From CAYNBT01 sp964396025 (GTDB taxonomy: Bacteria; Patescibacteriota; WWE3; UBA101185; UBA10185), in NCBI GenBank assembly GCA_964396025.1, contig CAYNBT010000003.1, positions 1-64,000 of the forward strand: a stretch of 64,000 bases of DNA, given 5' to 3'. Below are positions 34,132 through 40,175 of this stretch, piece after piece. Each line of letters opens with the position of its first letter. Position 1 is the stretch's first letter. The notes below the pieces were generated by a model. The model saw only the letters and a program-made list of their open reading frames with translations, searched no databases and had not been told where the DNA came from. The position numbers and the translations under genes were made by a program.

Positions 34132-34160
34132 TTGACACATAACGAAACCCATAGTATAAT
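34132..34160 (+). promoter_or_regulatory. Consensus promoter P1 of the accessory cassette
   Basis: TTGACA (34132-34137), 17-bp spacer, TATAAT (34155-34160): a perfect sigma-70 consensus. The first transcribed bases can form a CTGG/CCAG hairpin (around 34170-34192). Confidence 0.9.
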
Positions 34161-34221
34161 TATGTTATTCTGGTGAGGGAAAAGCCACTCCAGTAGTTTT
34201 GGAAGAAGTGTTATAAGATGC

Positions 34222-34250
34222 TTGACAAGATATTAACTATAGGGTATAAT
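34222..34250 (+). promoter_or_regulatory. Consensus promoter P2 of the accessory cassette
   Basis: TTGACA (34222-34227), 17-bp spacer, TATAAT (34245-34250), a second perfect consensus exactly 90 bp after P1. Transcription should start near 34257, at the 5' end of the structured RNA. Confidence 0.9.
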
Positions 34251-34256
34251 TAATTC

Positions 34257-34396
34257 ATTCGCAAGTTAGAAAAAGAGTCTACCACTTAGTTTTCTATCCG
34301 TAGCGGCGCTACCGCAGGGCTCCGGTTTGTGTACCGGAAGAAGAAAGCCAAGAATAGTGGTTGACCAAGGTCATTCATTGTTTTTGGCTTTTTTTT
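34257..34396 (+). ncRNA. Structured RNA ending in terminator-like hairpin (unknown class)
   Basis: Downstream of P2. ACCACT (34280-34285) can pair with AGTGGT (34356-34361), enclosing GTAGC/GCTAC and TCCGGT/ACCGGA hairpins as a three-way junction. AAAGCCAA (34345-34352) pairs with TTGGCTTT (34383-34390) followed by T8, a terminator with an inner TGACC/GGTCA hairpin. The two outer helices cross each other and so compete or form a pseudoknot. Either an independent small RNA of about 140 nt or a riboswitch-like attenuator for the gene at 34559. I cannot match it to a known class. Confidence 0.6.
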
Positions 34397-34430
34397 GTAA
34401 TTTGAGAGTAAAGCCGAACTTTTTTTAGAG

Positions 34431-34536
34431 GGAAGCAATTTGGGAATAAAGTCTTGTTCTCAAGTTGCTTTCCTTTGCCTCGCGAAAGAAAGTATTACTG
34501 TCTCTCTGGTTATACCAGAGGTCGCCAGCCATGGCG
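34431..34536 (+). other. Leader hairpins before the DUF1874-like gene
   Basis: Three hairpins in a row: a long imperfect stem of about 20 bp (GGAAGCAA at 34431 with TTGCTTTCC ending at 34473), CTCTGGT/ACCAGAG (34504-34520) and CGCCA/TGGCG (34523-34536). AAGGAGG then precedes the ATG at 34559. The leader region 34397-34558 codes for no protein I can support. Confidence 0.75.
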
Positions 34537-34558
34537 TTATAAACCAAGGAGGTTTGAA

Positions 34559-34906
34559 ATGGCACAGAAACTTTTTAACACGGCTTTTTCCTTGTCCATG
34601 GTGGTTCCCCCGTTCGGGATGGAGGGGATTGAACTTACTCCTGCAGAAGCCGCCGAGTGGCTGCGGCAGGAAGGTGTGGTAAACGTGGCCAATCCCACCC
34701 ACGCCAACACTTTGGACGCGGTGTCCAAGAAGGTTGGTGTTGATATGCGGGCTGCCAAGGGTGGCCGCGTGGTTTTGGGTAAGGGCGATGGATGTTTAGT
34801 CGCCCAAGTTGTTTTCCCGCCTTCTGTCCCACGGGAAACCAAGGAGTACACCGATGAGCAGGTTGCTCTCGGTACGTTCTCATTTATTTTGGTGATAGTT
34901 AGCTAG
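34559..34906 (+). CDS. STIV-B116 / DUF1874-like protein, possible cyclic-oligoadenylate ring nuclease
   Basis: 115 aa, start fixed by AAGGAGG. Order of features matches the B116 fold: a first strand ending in NTAFS (S11), LTPAEAAEWLRQE, an NPTHANTLDAV segment with H48 where the family has G-H-x-x-T, VGV...RVVLGKGDGCLVAQV, then PRETKEYTDEQV in place of RLEEGK-LT-EE, and a final hydrophobic strand. In AcrIII-1/Crn2 enzymes of this family the equivalent Ser, His and Arg/Glu bind or cleave cA4. Similarity is by eye and remote; other DUF1874 proteins such as YddF have unknown roles. Confidence 0.55.
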   Translation: MAQKLFNTAFSLSMVVPPFGMEGIELTPAEAAEWLRQEGVVNVANPTHANTLDAVSKKVGVDMRAAKGGRVVLGKGDGCLVAQVVFPPSVPRETKEYTDEQVALGTFSFILVIVS

Positions 34907-34915
34907 GAGGAAAAA

Positions 34916-35251
34916 ATGACAGAAGAAGAAATTCGCGGAGAAATTGGAGCCCTCCTGCAACGTGTTAGTGAGTTGCAAGGTATGTTAACTGCCAAGGGGG
35001 TAGCAGAGTTGAAAACACTAACAGACTCGGGGTGGAAAGAGTTCGATTTCCATTCCGATTATTATGGGAGTCACCCTGAATATGGCGAGGGTGACATCGA
35101 CAAGAGATATCTCTTCCATCCGGAGGTTGATGTCTCCCGATGGGACGGGGTTTTGTTCTCCCACGGGCACTACGATGCAGATCCAACCAAGAATGAATTT
35201 ATGGATTGGTTGGAGACACTAACTACTGATCAATACTTGGAAGTTGATTAG
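34916..35251 (+). CDS. Hypothetical protein, 111 aa
   Basis: 111 aa, 9 nt after the previous stop, with AGGAGG before the ATG, so the two genes form one operon. N-terminal helix with coiled-coil character (EEEIRGEIGALLQRVSELQG), then an aromatic, aspartate-rich part (WKEFDFHSDYYGSHPEYGEGDIDKRYLFH; SHGHYDADPTKNEF). Several His/Asp pairs could bind metal, but the pattern matches no family I know. Followed by a hairpin and a hammerhead ribozyme. Confidence 0.6.
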   Translation: MTEEEIRGEIGALLQRVSELQGMLTAKGVAELKTLTDSGWKEFDFHSDYYGSHPEYGEGDIDKRYLFHPEVDVSRWDGVLFSHGHYDADPTKNEFMDWLETLTTDQYLEVD

Positions 35252-35270
35252 TTTTATTACTTGGTCTGTA

Positions 35271-35300
35271 ATGCAATGTCTATGAAAATAGGCGTTGCAT
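35271..35300 (+). other. 13-bp hairpin with GAAA loop upstream of ribozyme 1
   Basis: Positions 35271-35283 pair with 35288-35300 over 13 bp (two G-U pairs) closed by a GAAA tetraloop. No T-run follows; the ribozyme starts 6 nt later. After cleavage this hairpin would lie 13 nt from the new 3' end of the upstream mRNA. Confidence 0.85.
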
Positions 35301-35306
35301 TTCAGG

Positions 35307-35363
35307 TCTGCTCTCCGGACAATCCGGACTGATGAGTCTTCCGAAAGGCAAGATGAAAGCAGA
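35307..35363 (+). ncRNA. Hammerhead ribozyme, type III (copy 1)
   Basis: All core positions are present. Stem III TCTGC (35307-35311)/GCAGA (35359-35363); U 35312 and C 35313 form the UH cleavage dinucleotide; stem I TCCGG (35314-35318)/CCGGA (35324-35328), 5-nt loop; CTGATGA (35329-35335); stem II GTCTT/AAGAT (35336-35354) with CC/GG, a GAAA loop and one bulged C; GAAA (35355-35358). Predicted cleavage after 35313 separates the mRNA of the two upstream genes from that of the 631-aa gene. Open at stem III, hence type III. Confidence 0.92.
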
Positions 35364-35415
35364 AGAACGTTGAAAACAAAAAAAGAAAAATTGGCATAAC
35401 CGTAGGAGGTGAAAC

Positions 35416-37311
35416 ATGCCCCGTAGTTTTATGAGAGAACCACGCAAGATGTACAACGTCCGCGAGGGTGAAGAATTCGAAGCCCGGTTTATCGCTGCCG
35501 AAAAAGGTGGCGTTATGACCGCGCTCCGTGTGAACGGAAAGATTGCTTTCCCGGAGCGTCGTGGGTTGCAACCCAAGCCCGAGGAAATTTGGGTTGTGAA
35601 GATTGCAGGTCAAAATCCTGCAGGATCTGTTTACTTTCTGAAGTGTCTGAAGTTTGTGTCTAGCGAGGCCTCCCGGCAAGCAGCTTGGGAAGCTGAAGTT
35701 ACGGCACAAAAAAGCCAACGCGAGCGGGACATGGAAGTCCTGAACGCGCGCTTGCCCCAAATCCGAGAAAAAATCCAAGGACTTTTGCCTCTGTTAACAA
35801 ACGAGGCATTAGATTTGGGTGAGGGGATAAGCATACAGCTTAGCTCCAATATGGCGAAAGTTGAATCCATGGATCCAATTGAGGGAATTGTGGGTTCACT
35901 TCGACAGTACGTGCACATCCGATACGGCGAGGGGTTTGTTGCCGAAACCTTTGAATCTTTTTTCAAGGGTTGGGAACATGTTTCCCTGCGGAATATGCAT
36001 TGGGTACCAGAGGGTGGCCGAGAAGTTGAGGTAAAATTCAACTTCTTTGGTCAAGAGCCCAAGGCTCTTTATCCTGGTAAAGTCGTCAAGACTTATCGCC
36101 AGGACGTTCCTTTTGAGGATCAGCGCCGCGACAAGCGTGTCCGGCGCGAGATCTACCAAGTCATTGAGGCTGAAACACCTCTTGGCATGGTAGAGGTTCA
36201 AATGTGCGTACATGAAGATCCTCGCCGCGGTTTTGCCAAATCGGCTTGGGACCAAGGTCCTGTTGATGCTCTGCTTGCAGAGATTGAAGCTGAAAAGCTT
36301 GCGTATCTGCAAATTGGGGAAGAAAACAAGGCATTTGGTCTTTTGTCGGTGGATCCGGGAAATTGTGGCAGTGTTTTGAGCAAGATGCCCGGGTTTGGTA
36401 TTGCAAGATGGGCCGAATTTGGGCAGTGTGTGATTCGCCCAGAATTGTCCGTAATTTTTGAAGGGTCTGCTTTTAAACTCGTTCCGTTGAAGATGCGTGG
36501 TGATGCTCCGGTTGATGCTTGGAGCATGATTACCTTTGAAGCCGGGCGTGAGGTTGATGAGCAGGCCATCGAAGATTTCTTGCAAAAAACCACGGAAAAG
36601 CTAGAGATTTTGAGCGCTGAGGAGTACCAGAAATGGTTGCAAACAAACTCAGCGGATCTCGCTATCGAAGTGCTATCTTCAGTGGAAACCGGTGATAAAA
36701 CGCCCGGTTATGAGTACCGGTACAACGTGCGTTTTGCCATGCCATTCAAGGTTTCCAAGTTGTTGGACCTTGGATGGAGTCCAGTTGTTCGTTCCGTTGC
36801 CATTGAAGTTCGGCAAACGGAGTTGAAAACTGGATATGGCAATCGGCCGTTCACAGGCAAATTGGCTGGGAAATTGGAACAAGGCACCCGATATAGTAAG
36901 GATTATGTCGGTGGGGTTTATTACCCATACTTCCAAATTCCCAAAACCGAGGCCGAACTAAAGGCCGCGGAGGAAAAAGTTTGGAGCGGTTTCATTGCGG
37001 ATTGTAATCGCGACCGTGCGACTTTGGCCGGTTGGCGATATACAGACACGGGCAACCCTGTTGTGTACATTTTCAACAAAGTCCAAGGTGGAGATGGTTA
37101 CTGGATCCATATGGAGCTTGTGGTTGATGAAACAAACCCACGGCTTGTTTGGCGGAAGGGTGGAAACTCTCGCAAGGGCGAGACATCCACGCTGGATCCA
37201 GCAGCGATCAATTTCGCAATGAAGTCTTATGCGTCCTCTGGTTGGCCCGTAGCCAAGGACGATTCTTTGCCTCAAGGTAAGCGCCTGTTGGCTTACTTGG
37301 GGTTTGAGTAG
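35416..37311 (+). CDS. Hypothetical protein, 631 aa, N-terminal OB/TRAM-like
   Basis: 631 aa; GTAGGAGGT precedes the ATG. Residues about 10-80 (MYNVREGEEFEARFIAAEKG...WVVKIAGQNPAGSVYFLKC) look like a TRAM/OB-type nucleic-acid-binding barrel. The rest contains long alpha/beta stretches, with a possible tandem arrangement of two similar halves around 160-290 and 430-560 (REVEVKFNFFG; YEYRYNVRFAM). No known motif. The leader is the 3' product of hammerhead copy 1. Codons are richer in G and C than in the core genes; probably acquired. Confidence 0.65.
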   Translation: MPRSFMREPRKMYNVREGEEFEARFIAAEKGGVMTALRVNGKIAFPERRGLQPKPEEIWVVKIAGQNPAGSVYFLKCLKFVSSEASRQAAWEAEVTAQKSQRERDMEVLNARLPQIREKIQGLLPLLTNEALDLGEGISIQLSSNMAKVESMDPIEGIVGSLRQYVHIRYGEGFVAETFESFFKGWEHVSLRNMHWVPEGGREVEVKFNFFGQEPKALYPGKVVKTYRQDVPFEDQRRDKRVRREIYQVIEAETPLGMVEVQMCVHEDPRRGFAKSAWDQGPVDALLAEIEAEKLAYLQIGEENKAFGLLSVDPGNCGSVLSKMPGFGIARWAEFGQCVIRPELSVIFEGSAFKLVPLKMRGDAPVDAWSMITFEAGREVDEQAIEDFLQKTTEKLEILSAEEYQKWLQTNSADLAIEVLSSVETGDKTPGYEYRYNVRFAMPFKVSKLLDLGWSPVVRSVAIEVRQTELKTGYGNRPFTGKLAGKLEQGTRYSKDYVGGVYYPYFQIPKTEAELKAAEEKVWSGFIADCNRDRATLAGWRYTDTGNPVVYIFNKVQGGDGYWIHMELVVDETNPRLVWRKGGNSRKGETSTLDPAAINFAMKSYASSGWPVAKDDSLPQGKRLLAYLGFE

Positions 37312-37320
37312 GAGGTTGAG

Positions 37321-38181
37321 ATGGCTACAAAGCCTATCACCGATGGGAAACCAGTATCCTGGTATCTCAAAGGTGGGCGACACAACGCACTCAGCCGGCA
37401 CCGTGGCGAGCATGGCCTTTGGTACATGGTCGGGATGTGGGGATCTGGTCGTTATCAAGACGGCTGGAGTATCACTGTTTTTCCTGATCGTGTGAAGCCA
37501 AGTGGCTATGCGGGTAGTCGCCTGAGTGCCGTAATGCCCGAATCCATGCGTGGACTAGCCTTGCTAGATGTAAGCGGCAAAGGTGGGTACGATCGTGGTA
37601 AAGGGCACAGTAGCAAGGGTGGGTTTCGTGCTGGCGGTTCCATCACCTATGTTTATGGTGATAAGGAGTTTGACCCAGCACTGCTTGATGACGGTGATGA
37701 GTTTCTTCGACAGGTCTTAGGCTACGAGCCAACTGTCGAAGGCATCGCCGCCGGCAAAGCAGCAGACGAGGCTGAAGCCCGAAGGCGGATCACAATAGAG
37801 CGCATTCGACTCGAAGAAATGGAGTTTGAGTGGGAGTCGAAGCGCAAAGCTGCTGAAGAAGAAAAAGCAGCTTGGGAAGTTTTGTTTAGTGGTGTTCCGG
37901 AAGCTCCCGAGAACTGGTTTAAGGATGTCGAACGCAATGGTTTACACGTTTGGCAAACCGGACCTGGATGGGGTAGGTGGATGGAACGTATTTTTACAGA
38001 GATGGTTTCTTACTTGGCGTGGCGCGAAGAAGTTCTGGCAGATCAAGCAGAACAAGCTCGCAAAAATGCTGAGTGGTTGATTAAAAAAGCAGAGCAAGAG
38101 CGTTTGGCCGAACTTCATACGACAGCTGTGACAACACAGATGTTATCTATGAAGGAACGCCTCGCCCAGCTCAAGAAATGA
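37321..38181 (+). CDS. Hypothetical protein, 286 aa, C-terminal coiled coil
   Basis: 286 aa, 9 nt after the previous gene and with TAGGAGGT, so one operon. Residues 1-120 are glycine- and aromatic-rich (WYLKGGRHNALSRHRGEHGLWYMVGMWGSG; GKGHSSKGGFRAGG), resembling a compact beta domain; about 140-190 and 240-286 are charged heptad-like coiled coils (AADEAEARRRITIERIRLEE; QAEQARKNAEWLIKKAEQE). No family recognised. A clean terminator follows. Confidence 0.65.
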   Translation: MATKPITDGKPVSWYLKGGRHNALSRHRGEHGLWYMVGMWGSGRYQDGWSITVFPDRVKPSGYAGSRLSAVMPESMRGLALLDVSGKGGYDRGKGHSSKGGFRAGGSITYVYGDKEFDPALLDDGDEFLRQVLGYEPTVEGIAAGKAADEAEARRRITIERIRLEEMEFEWESKRKAAEEEKAAWEVLFSGVPEAPENWFKDVERNGLHVWQTGPGWGRWMERIFTEMVSYLAWREEVLADQAEQARKNAEWLIKKAEQERLAELHTTAVTTQMLSMKERLAQLKK

Positions 38182-38187
38182 TCTCAA

Positions 38188-38234
38188 CCCAAACCATAGT
38201 CATCTTAAATGATTTCTATGGTTTGGGCTCTTTT
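38188..38234 (+). terminator. Rho-independent terminator
   Basis: CCCAAACCATAG (38188-38199) pairs perfectly with CTATGGTTTGGG (38216-38227), followed by CTCTTTT. It ends the 631-aa/286-aa transcript before the 94-aa gene. Confidence 0.85.
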
Positions 38235-38358
38235 CCAAAATCTTTAAGCTTTAGAGGTTTTAGAAATGAGTAGTGTTTGTCTCGTAGTATGAATTCTGAA
38301 AACTGTTTGTAGTGCCATAAATAGTTTTGAGCATTTATCACAAAAAGGAGAATAAATC

Positions 38359-38643
38359 ATGTTAACGCAAAAAGAGCTGGAAACGATCGTTGGGTTGCAT
38401 CAGGACTGGGGTTCTTACTTACTGGTGGAGCGGGATGGCACCGCCGTATACGCTTACCTGAATGTGTTTCCGGACGGTGAGTCCGATTATGAGAAGTGGG
38501 TGCTGGAACTGGGAGTGCCCGTGGCGCCAGAAGATTTGGGCGCCCTGTACGATGATTTTTGGGCCCAGCGGTCGGAAGATCAACCGATGCTGGACAAATA
38601 CCATCGTTTGTACAATGAGGCCAAAGCCAACCGGAACAAATAG
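38359..38643 (+). CDS. Hypothetical protein, 94 aa
   Basis: 94 aa, ATG after AAAAGGAGAATAAATC. Sequence LVERDGTAVYAYLNVFPDGESDYEKWVLELGVPVAPEDLG suggests a small alpha/beta fold with an acidic C-terminal helix region. Not recognised. Upstream (38235-38358) a TAGTAT-like -10 at 38285-38290 followed by sequence similar to the leaders at 11430 and 14612 may be its promoter, but no -35 is evident. Downstream come a hairpin and the second hammerhead. Confidence 0.6.
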   Translation: MLTQKELETIVGLHQDWGSYLLVERDGTAVYAYLNVFPDGESDYEKWVLELGVPVAPEDLGALYDDFWAQRSEDQPMLDKYHRLYNEAKANRNK

Positions 38644-38649
38644 TTTATT

Positions 38650-38692
38650 CCAGCAAGAAAGAAATGCCTCAAAAACATTCCTTTCTTGCTGG
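38650..38692 (+). other. 12-bp hairpin upstream of ribozyme 2
   Basis: CCAGCAAGAAAG (38650-38661) pairs perfectly with CTTTCTTGCTGG (38681-38692). It begins 6 nt after the stop codon and abuts the hammerhead, the same order as at 35271-35363. Confidence 0.85.
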
Positions 38693-38745
38693 TACCATCC
38701 CGCTTAGCGGCTGATGAGATCTGGGAAGCTCAGATCGAAATGGTA
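38693..38745 (+). ncRNA. Hammerhead ribozyme, type III (copy 2)
   Basis: Stem III TACCA (38693-38697)/TGGTA (38741-38745); U 38698 and C 38699 precede the scissile bond; stem I CCGC (38700-38703)/GCGG (38707-38710) with a 3-nt TTA loop; CTGATGA (38711-38717); stem II GATCTGG/TCAGATC-type pairing (38718-38736), loop GAAGC; GAAA (38737-38740). Every invariant core base is present. Stems differ completely from copy 1, so the structure, not the sequence, is conserved. Predicted cut after 38699, 56 nt past the stop of the 94-aa gene. Confidence 0.93.
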
Positions 38746-38866
38746 GAATCTTTTTTATTGCAAATAAATTTAGTTTGTTTAAGCTCTCATACCAATGCGG
38801 TAGGGGAGTTTGAACACAGAAAAACCCCTTTGTATTTTGTCTTTCTGCGAACGGTAGACTCGCAGG

Positions 38867-38889
38867 AAACCCCACGAAGGGGTTTTTTT
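38867..38889 (+). terminator. Rho-independent terminator after ribozyme 2
   Basis: AAACCCC (38867-38873)/GGGGTTT (38879-38885) with T7. A second possible 5' arm, AAAAACCCCTTTGT near 38819-38832, can also pair with the 3' arm. Between ribozyme and terminator (38746-38866) there is no gene, but hairpins at CTC-TACC/GGTA-GGAG and TTCTGCGA/TCGCAGGAA suggest a structured RNA tail of about 190 nt released by cleavage. Confidence 0.85.
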
Positions 38890-38927
38890 GTGTCTCACTA
38901 CTGTAGATCCGCAAAGAACTCATAGTA

Positions 38928-39009
38928 TTGACCAAAAACGCTTATTATCCTATAATCCGAAAGAATTTAGCGTCAATGACCCTGTTAATGACATGCGTCT
39001 AGGGTCATT
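38928..39009 (+). promoter_or_regulatory. Promoter and leader hairpin of the 196-aa membrane protein
   Basis: TTGACC (38928-38933), 17-bp spacer, TATAAT (38951-38956). The leader contains AATGACCCT (38975-38983) paired with AGGGTCATT (39001-39009), then GGGCATGCGCCC, then AAGGAG before a GTG start. Confidence 0.85.
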
Positions 39010-39037
39010 TTGTGGGCATGCGCCCAAGGAGCTTACT

Positions 39038-39628
39038 GTGATCAAAACAAGTTTTTTAATGTTTTTGGAGGAGGCATTTCCACGTTTTCGGTACTGGAAC
39101 CACCAACTGTTGGCACTGCATGCTGTTGTGTCTGTTGGAGTCCTTTTCTTAATGTGCCGAATATTTCTAACAATGTTAGTGTCAGAGCATCCATGGAAGG
39201 CGCTGCTTGGTTCGGTGCTTATTTTCTTGGGTGTGGGATATATTGCATTTCCTGCGCTTAAGGAAGTAATCACGATCGCTTTTGATTACCTGAATTATCG
39301 AGATAGTTTGGCTTTAGGGCTAGCCCTTGCACGAGCCCACCTAATGGAGCCTTTCATCAAAGAAGCTTGTAAGGCTTTAGGTGAAAACAAGGAGCCAAAG
39401 ATACAGCTGATCAAGTTGATTCAACTGGCGGCTATTGCTAACTACCCCTTGGAAAAGCTTACTCTAGACTTTGCTCGTTATGGCATGCCCGAAGGAGTAA
39501 AACGGCCAAAGTTCGTGGCTGACAGAAAGCTGAATCCCACATGTATAACATGCACATTTTGGGCGGGTAGATACTCTGAACTCAGTCAAACCTTGGTCGT
39601 GTATATAGACGGATCTTACCAACAGTAA
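39038..39628 (+). CDS. Membrane protein, 196 aa, unknown
   Basis: 196 aa from the GTG at 39038, fixed by AAGGAG 8 nt upstream and by the promoter and leader hairpins, which the longer frame to 38888 would run through. Two membrane helices (about residues 24-47 and 54-76), then a cytosolic helical domain (LARAHLMEPFIKEACKALGE) and a C-terminal part with CITC, possibly a metal or disulfide site. No family recognised. A terminator follows directly. Confidence 0.65.
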   Translation: MIKTSFLMFLEEAFPRFRYWNHQLLALHAVVSVGVLFLMCRIFLTMLVSEHPWKALLGSVLIFLGVGYIAFPALKEVITIAFDYLNYRDSLALGLALARAHLMEPFIKEACKALGENKEPKIQLIKLIQLAAIANYPLEKLTLDFARYGMPEGVKRPKFVADRKLNPTCITCTFWAGRYSELSQTLVVYIDGSYQQ

Positions 39629-39635
39629 TTTTTCA

Positions 39636-39680
39636 AAAGCCTGTTTCCAATAACAAAGGAAATGGGCTTTTTCTTTTTTT
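39636..39680 (+). terminator. Rho-independent terminator
   Basis: AAAGCC-TTTCC pairs with GGAAA-GGGCTTT (stem interrupted by TG/T), followed by TTCTTTTTTT. Confidence 0.8.
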
Positions 39681-39718
39681 ACGGAAAGCCCATATAAGCA
39701 TATTCTCAATCGCAACCA

Positions 39719-39758
39719 CAAAAAAAGAGCTACCTTGATGCTTAATCAAAATAGCTCT
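39719..39758 (-). terminator. Rho-independent terminator of the 110-aa gene
   Basis: On the minus strand AGAGCTA...TAGCTCT followed by T7. The stem overlaps the stop codon of the gene it ends. Confidence 0.85.
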
Positions 39759-40089
39759 ACCAGTTTTCCGCACTTTCTAATCCATAATAATCCATCCACT
39801 CATCTGCAAATTCATAGTGCTCGTCGTCTAGGGGGAGCACAGTCACAATGGCCTTCCTCATTTTATCGTAAACAATTCTCATTCTAATGCCTCCAAGGCT
39901 TGTAACAAACCAAAGCGACACTCTGTTGGATTCTGCGCGAATAAATTCGGCTGTACCGGTTTGGATTTGGTGGATAATGTGCTCTCTTTCGCTTTGAGTT
40001 AGCCTCAGGTGATATCTGAACAGTGCTGCCCAGAAACTATGTCTAAGCAGGTTTTTAGCCTTACTGCGTCTTTTTCCTCCGTGTTGCAT
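39757..40089 (-). CDS. Hypothetical protein, 110 aa
   Basis: 110 aa, ATG preceded by ACGGAGGT. Basic N-terminus (GGKRRSKAKNLLRHSFWAALFRYHLRLTQSEREHI), then RVSLWFVTSLGGIRMRIVYDKMRKAIVTVLPLDD, a beta-strand pattern (G-x-R-x-R-(I/V)-VYD...I-V-T-V-L-P) seen in small phage and RelE/BrnT-like proteins, and an acidic end. A toxin-like or RNA-binding role is possible but unproven. The leader has a TGC-TAAAAT -10. Accessory expression type. Confidence 0.55.
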   Translation of the reverse strand: MQHGGKRRSKAKNLLRHSFWAALFRYHLRLTQSEREHIIHQIQTGTAEFIRAESNRVSLWFVTSLGGIRMRIVYDKMRKAIVTVLPLDDEHYEFADEWMDYYGLESAENW

Positions 40090-40175
40090 GTGGGACCTCC
40101 GTGGTTGTTATTTGGATTTTAGCATGTTTTGGCGAATTTATACTTGATCTAAAGAAAGTGCGCTATAATCCACAC

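Noticed and set aside
34311..34352. CCGGAAG...AAAGCCAAG resembles part of the SRP RNA domain IV loop
   Set aside because: The conserved 5' partner strand (GTCAGG-type) and the GGAA tetraloop position are missing; the CCGG pairs with a TCCGG upstream around a 6-nt loop instead.
34280..34361. Possible c-di-GMP or another known riboswitch aptamer
   Set aside because: Short similarities (GTAGCGG, GCTACCG) are just one hairpin; the conserved junction bases of GEMM, ydaO, SAM and other classes I can recall are absent.
35314..38699. Viroid-like or retrozyme-like circular element bounded by the hammerheads
   Set aside because: The ribozymes have different stems rather than a terminal repeat, a terminator interrupts the interval, and no replication gene is seen; kept only as something to test.
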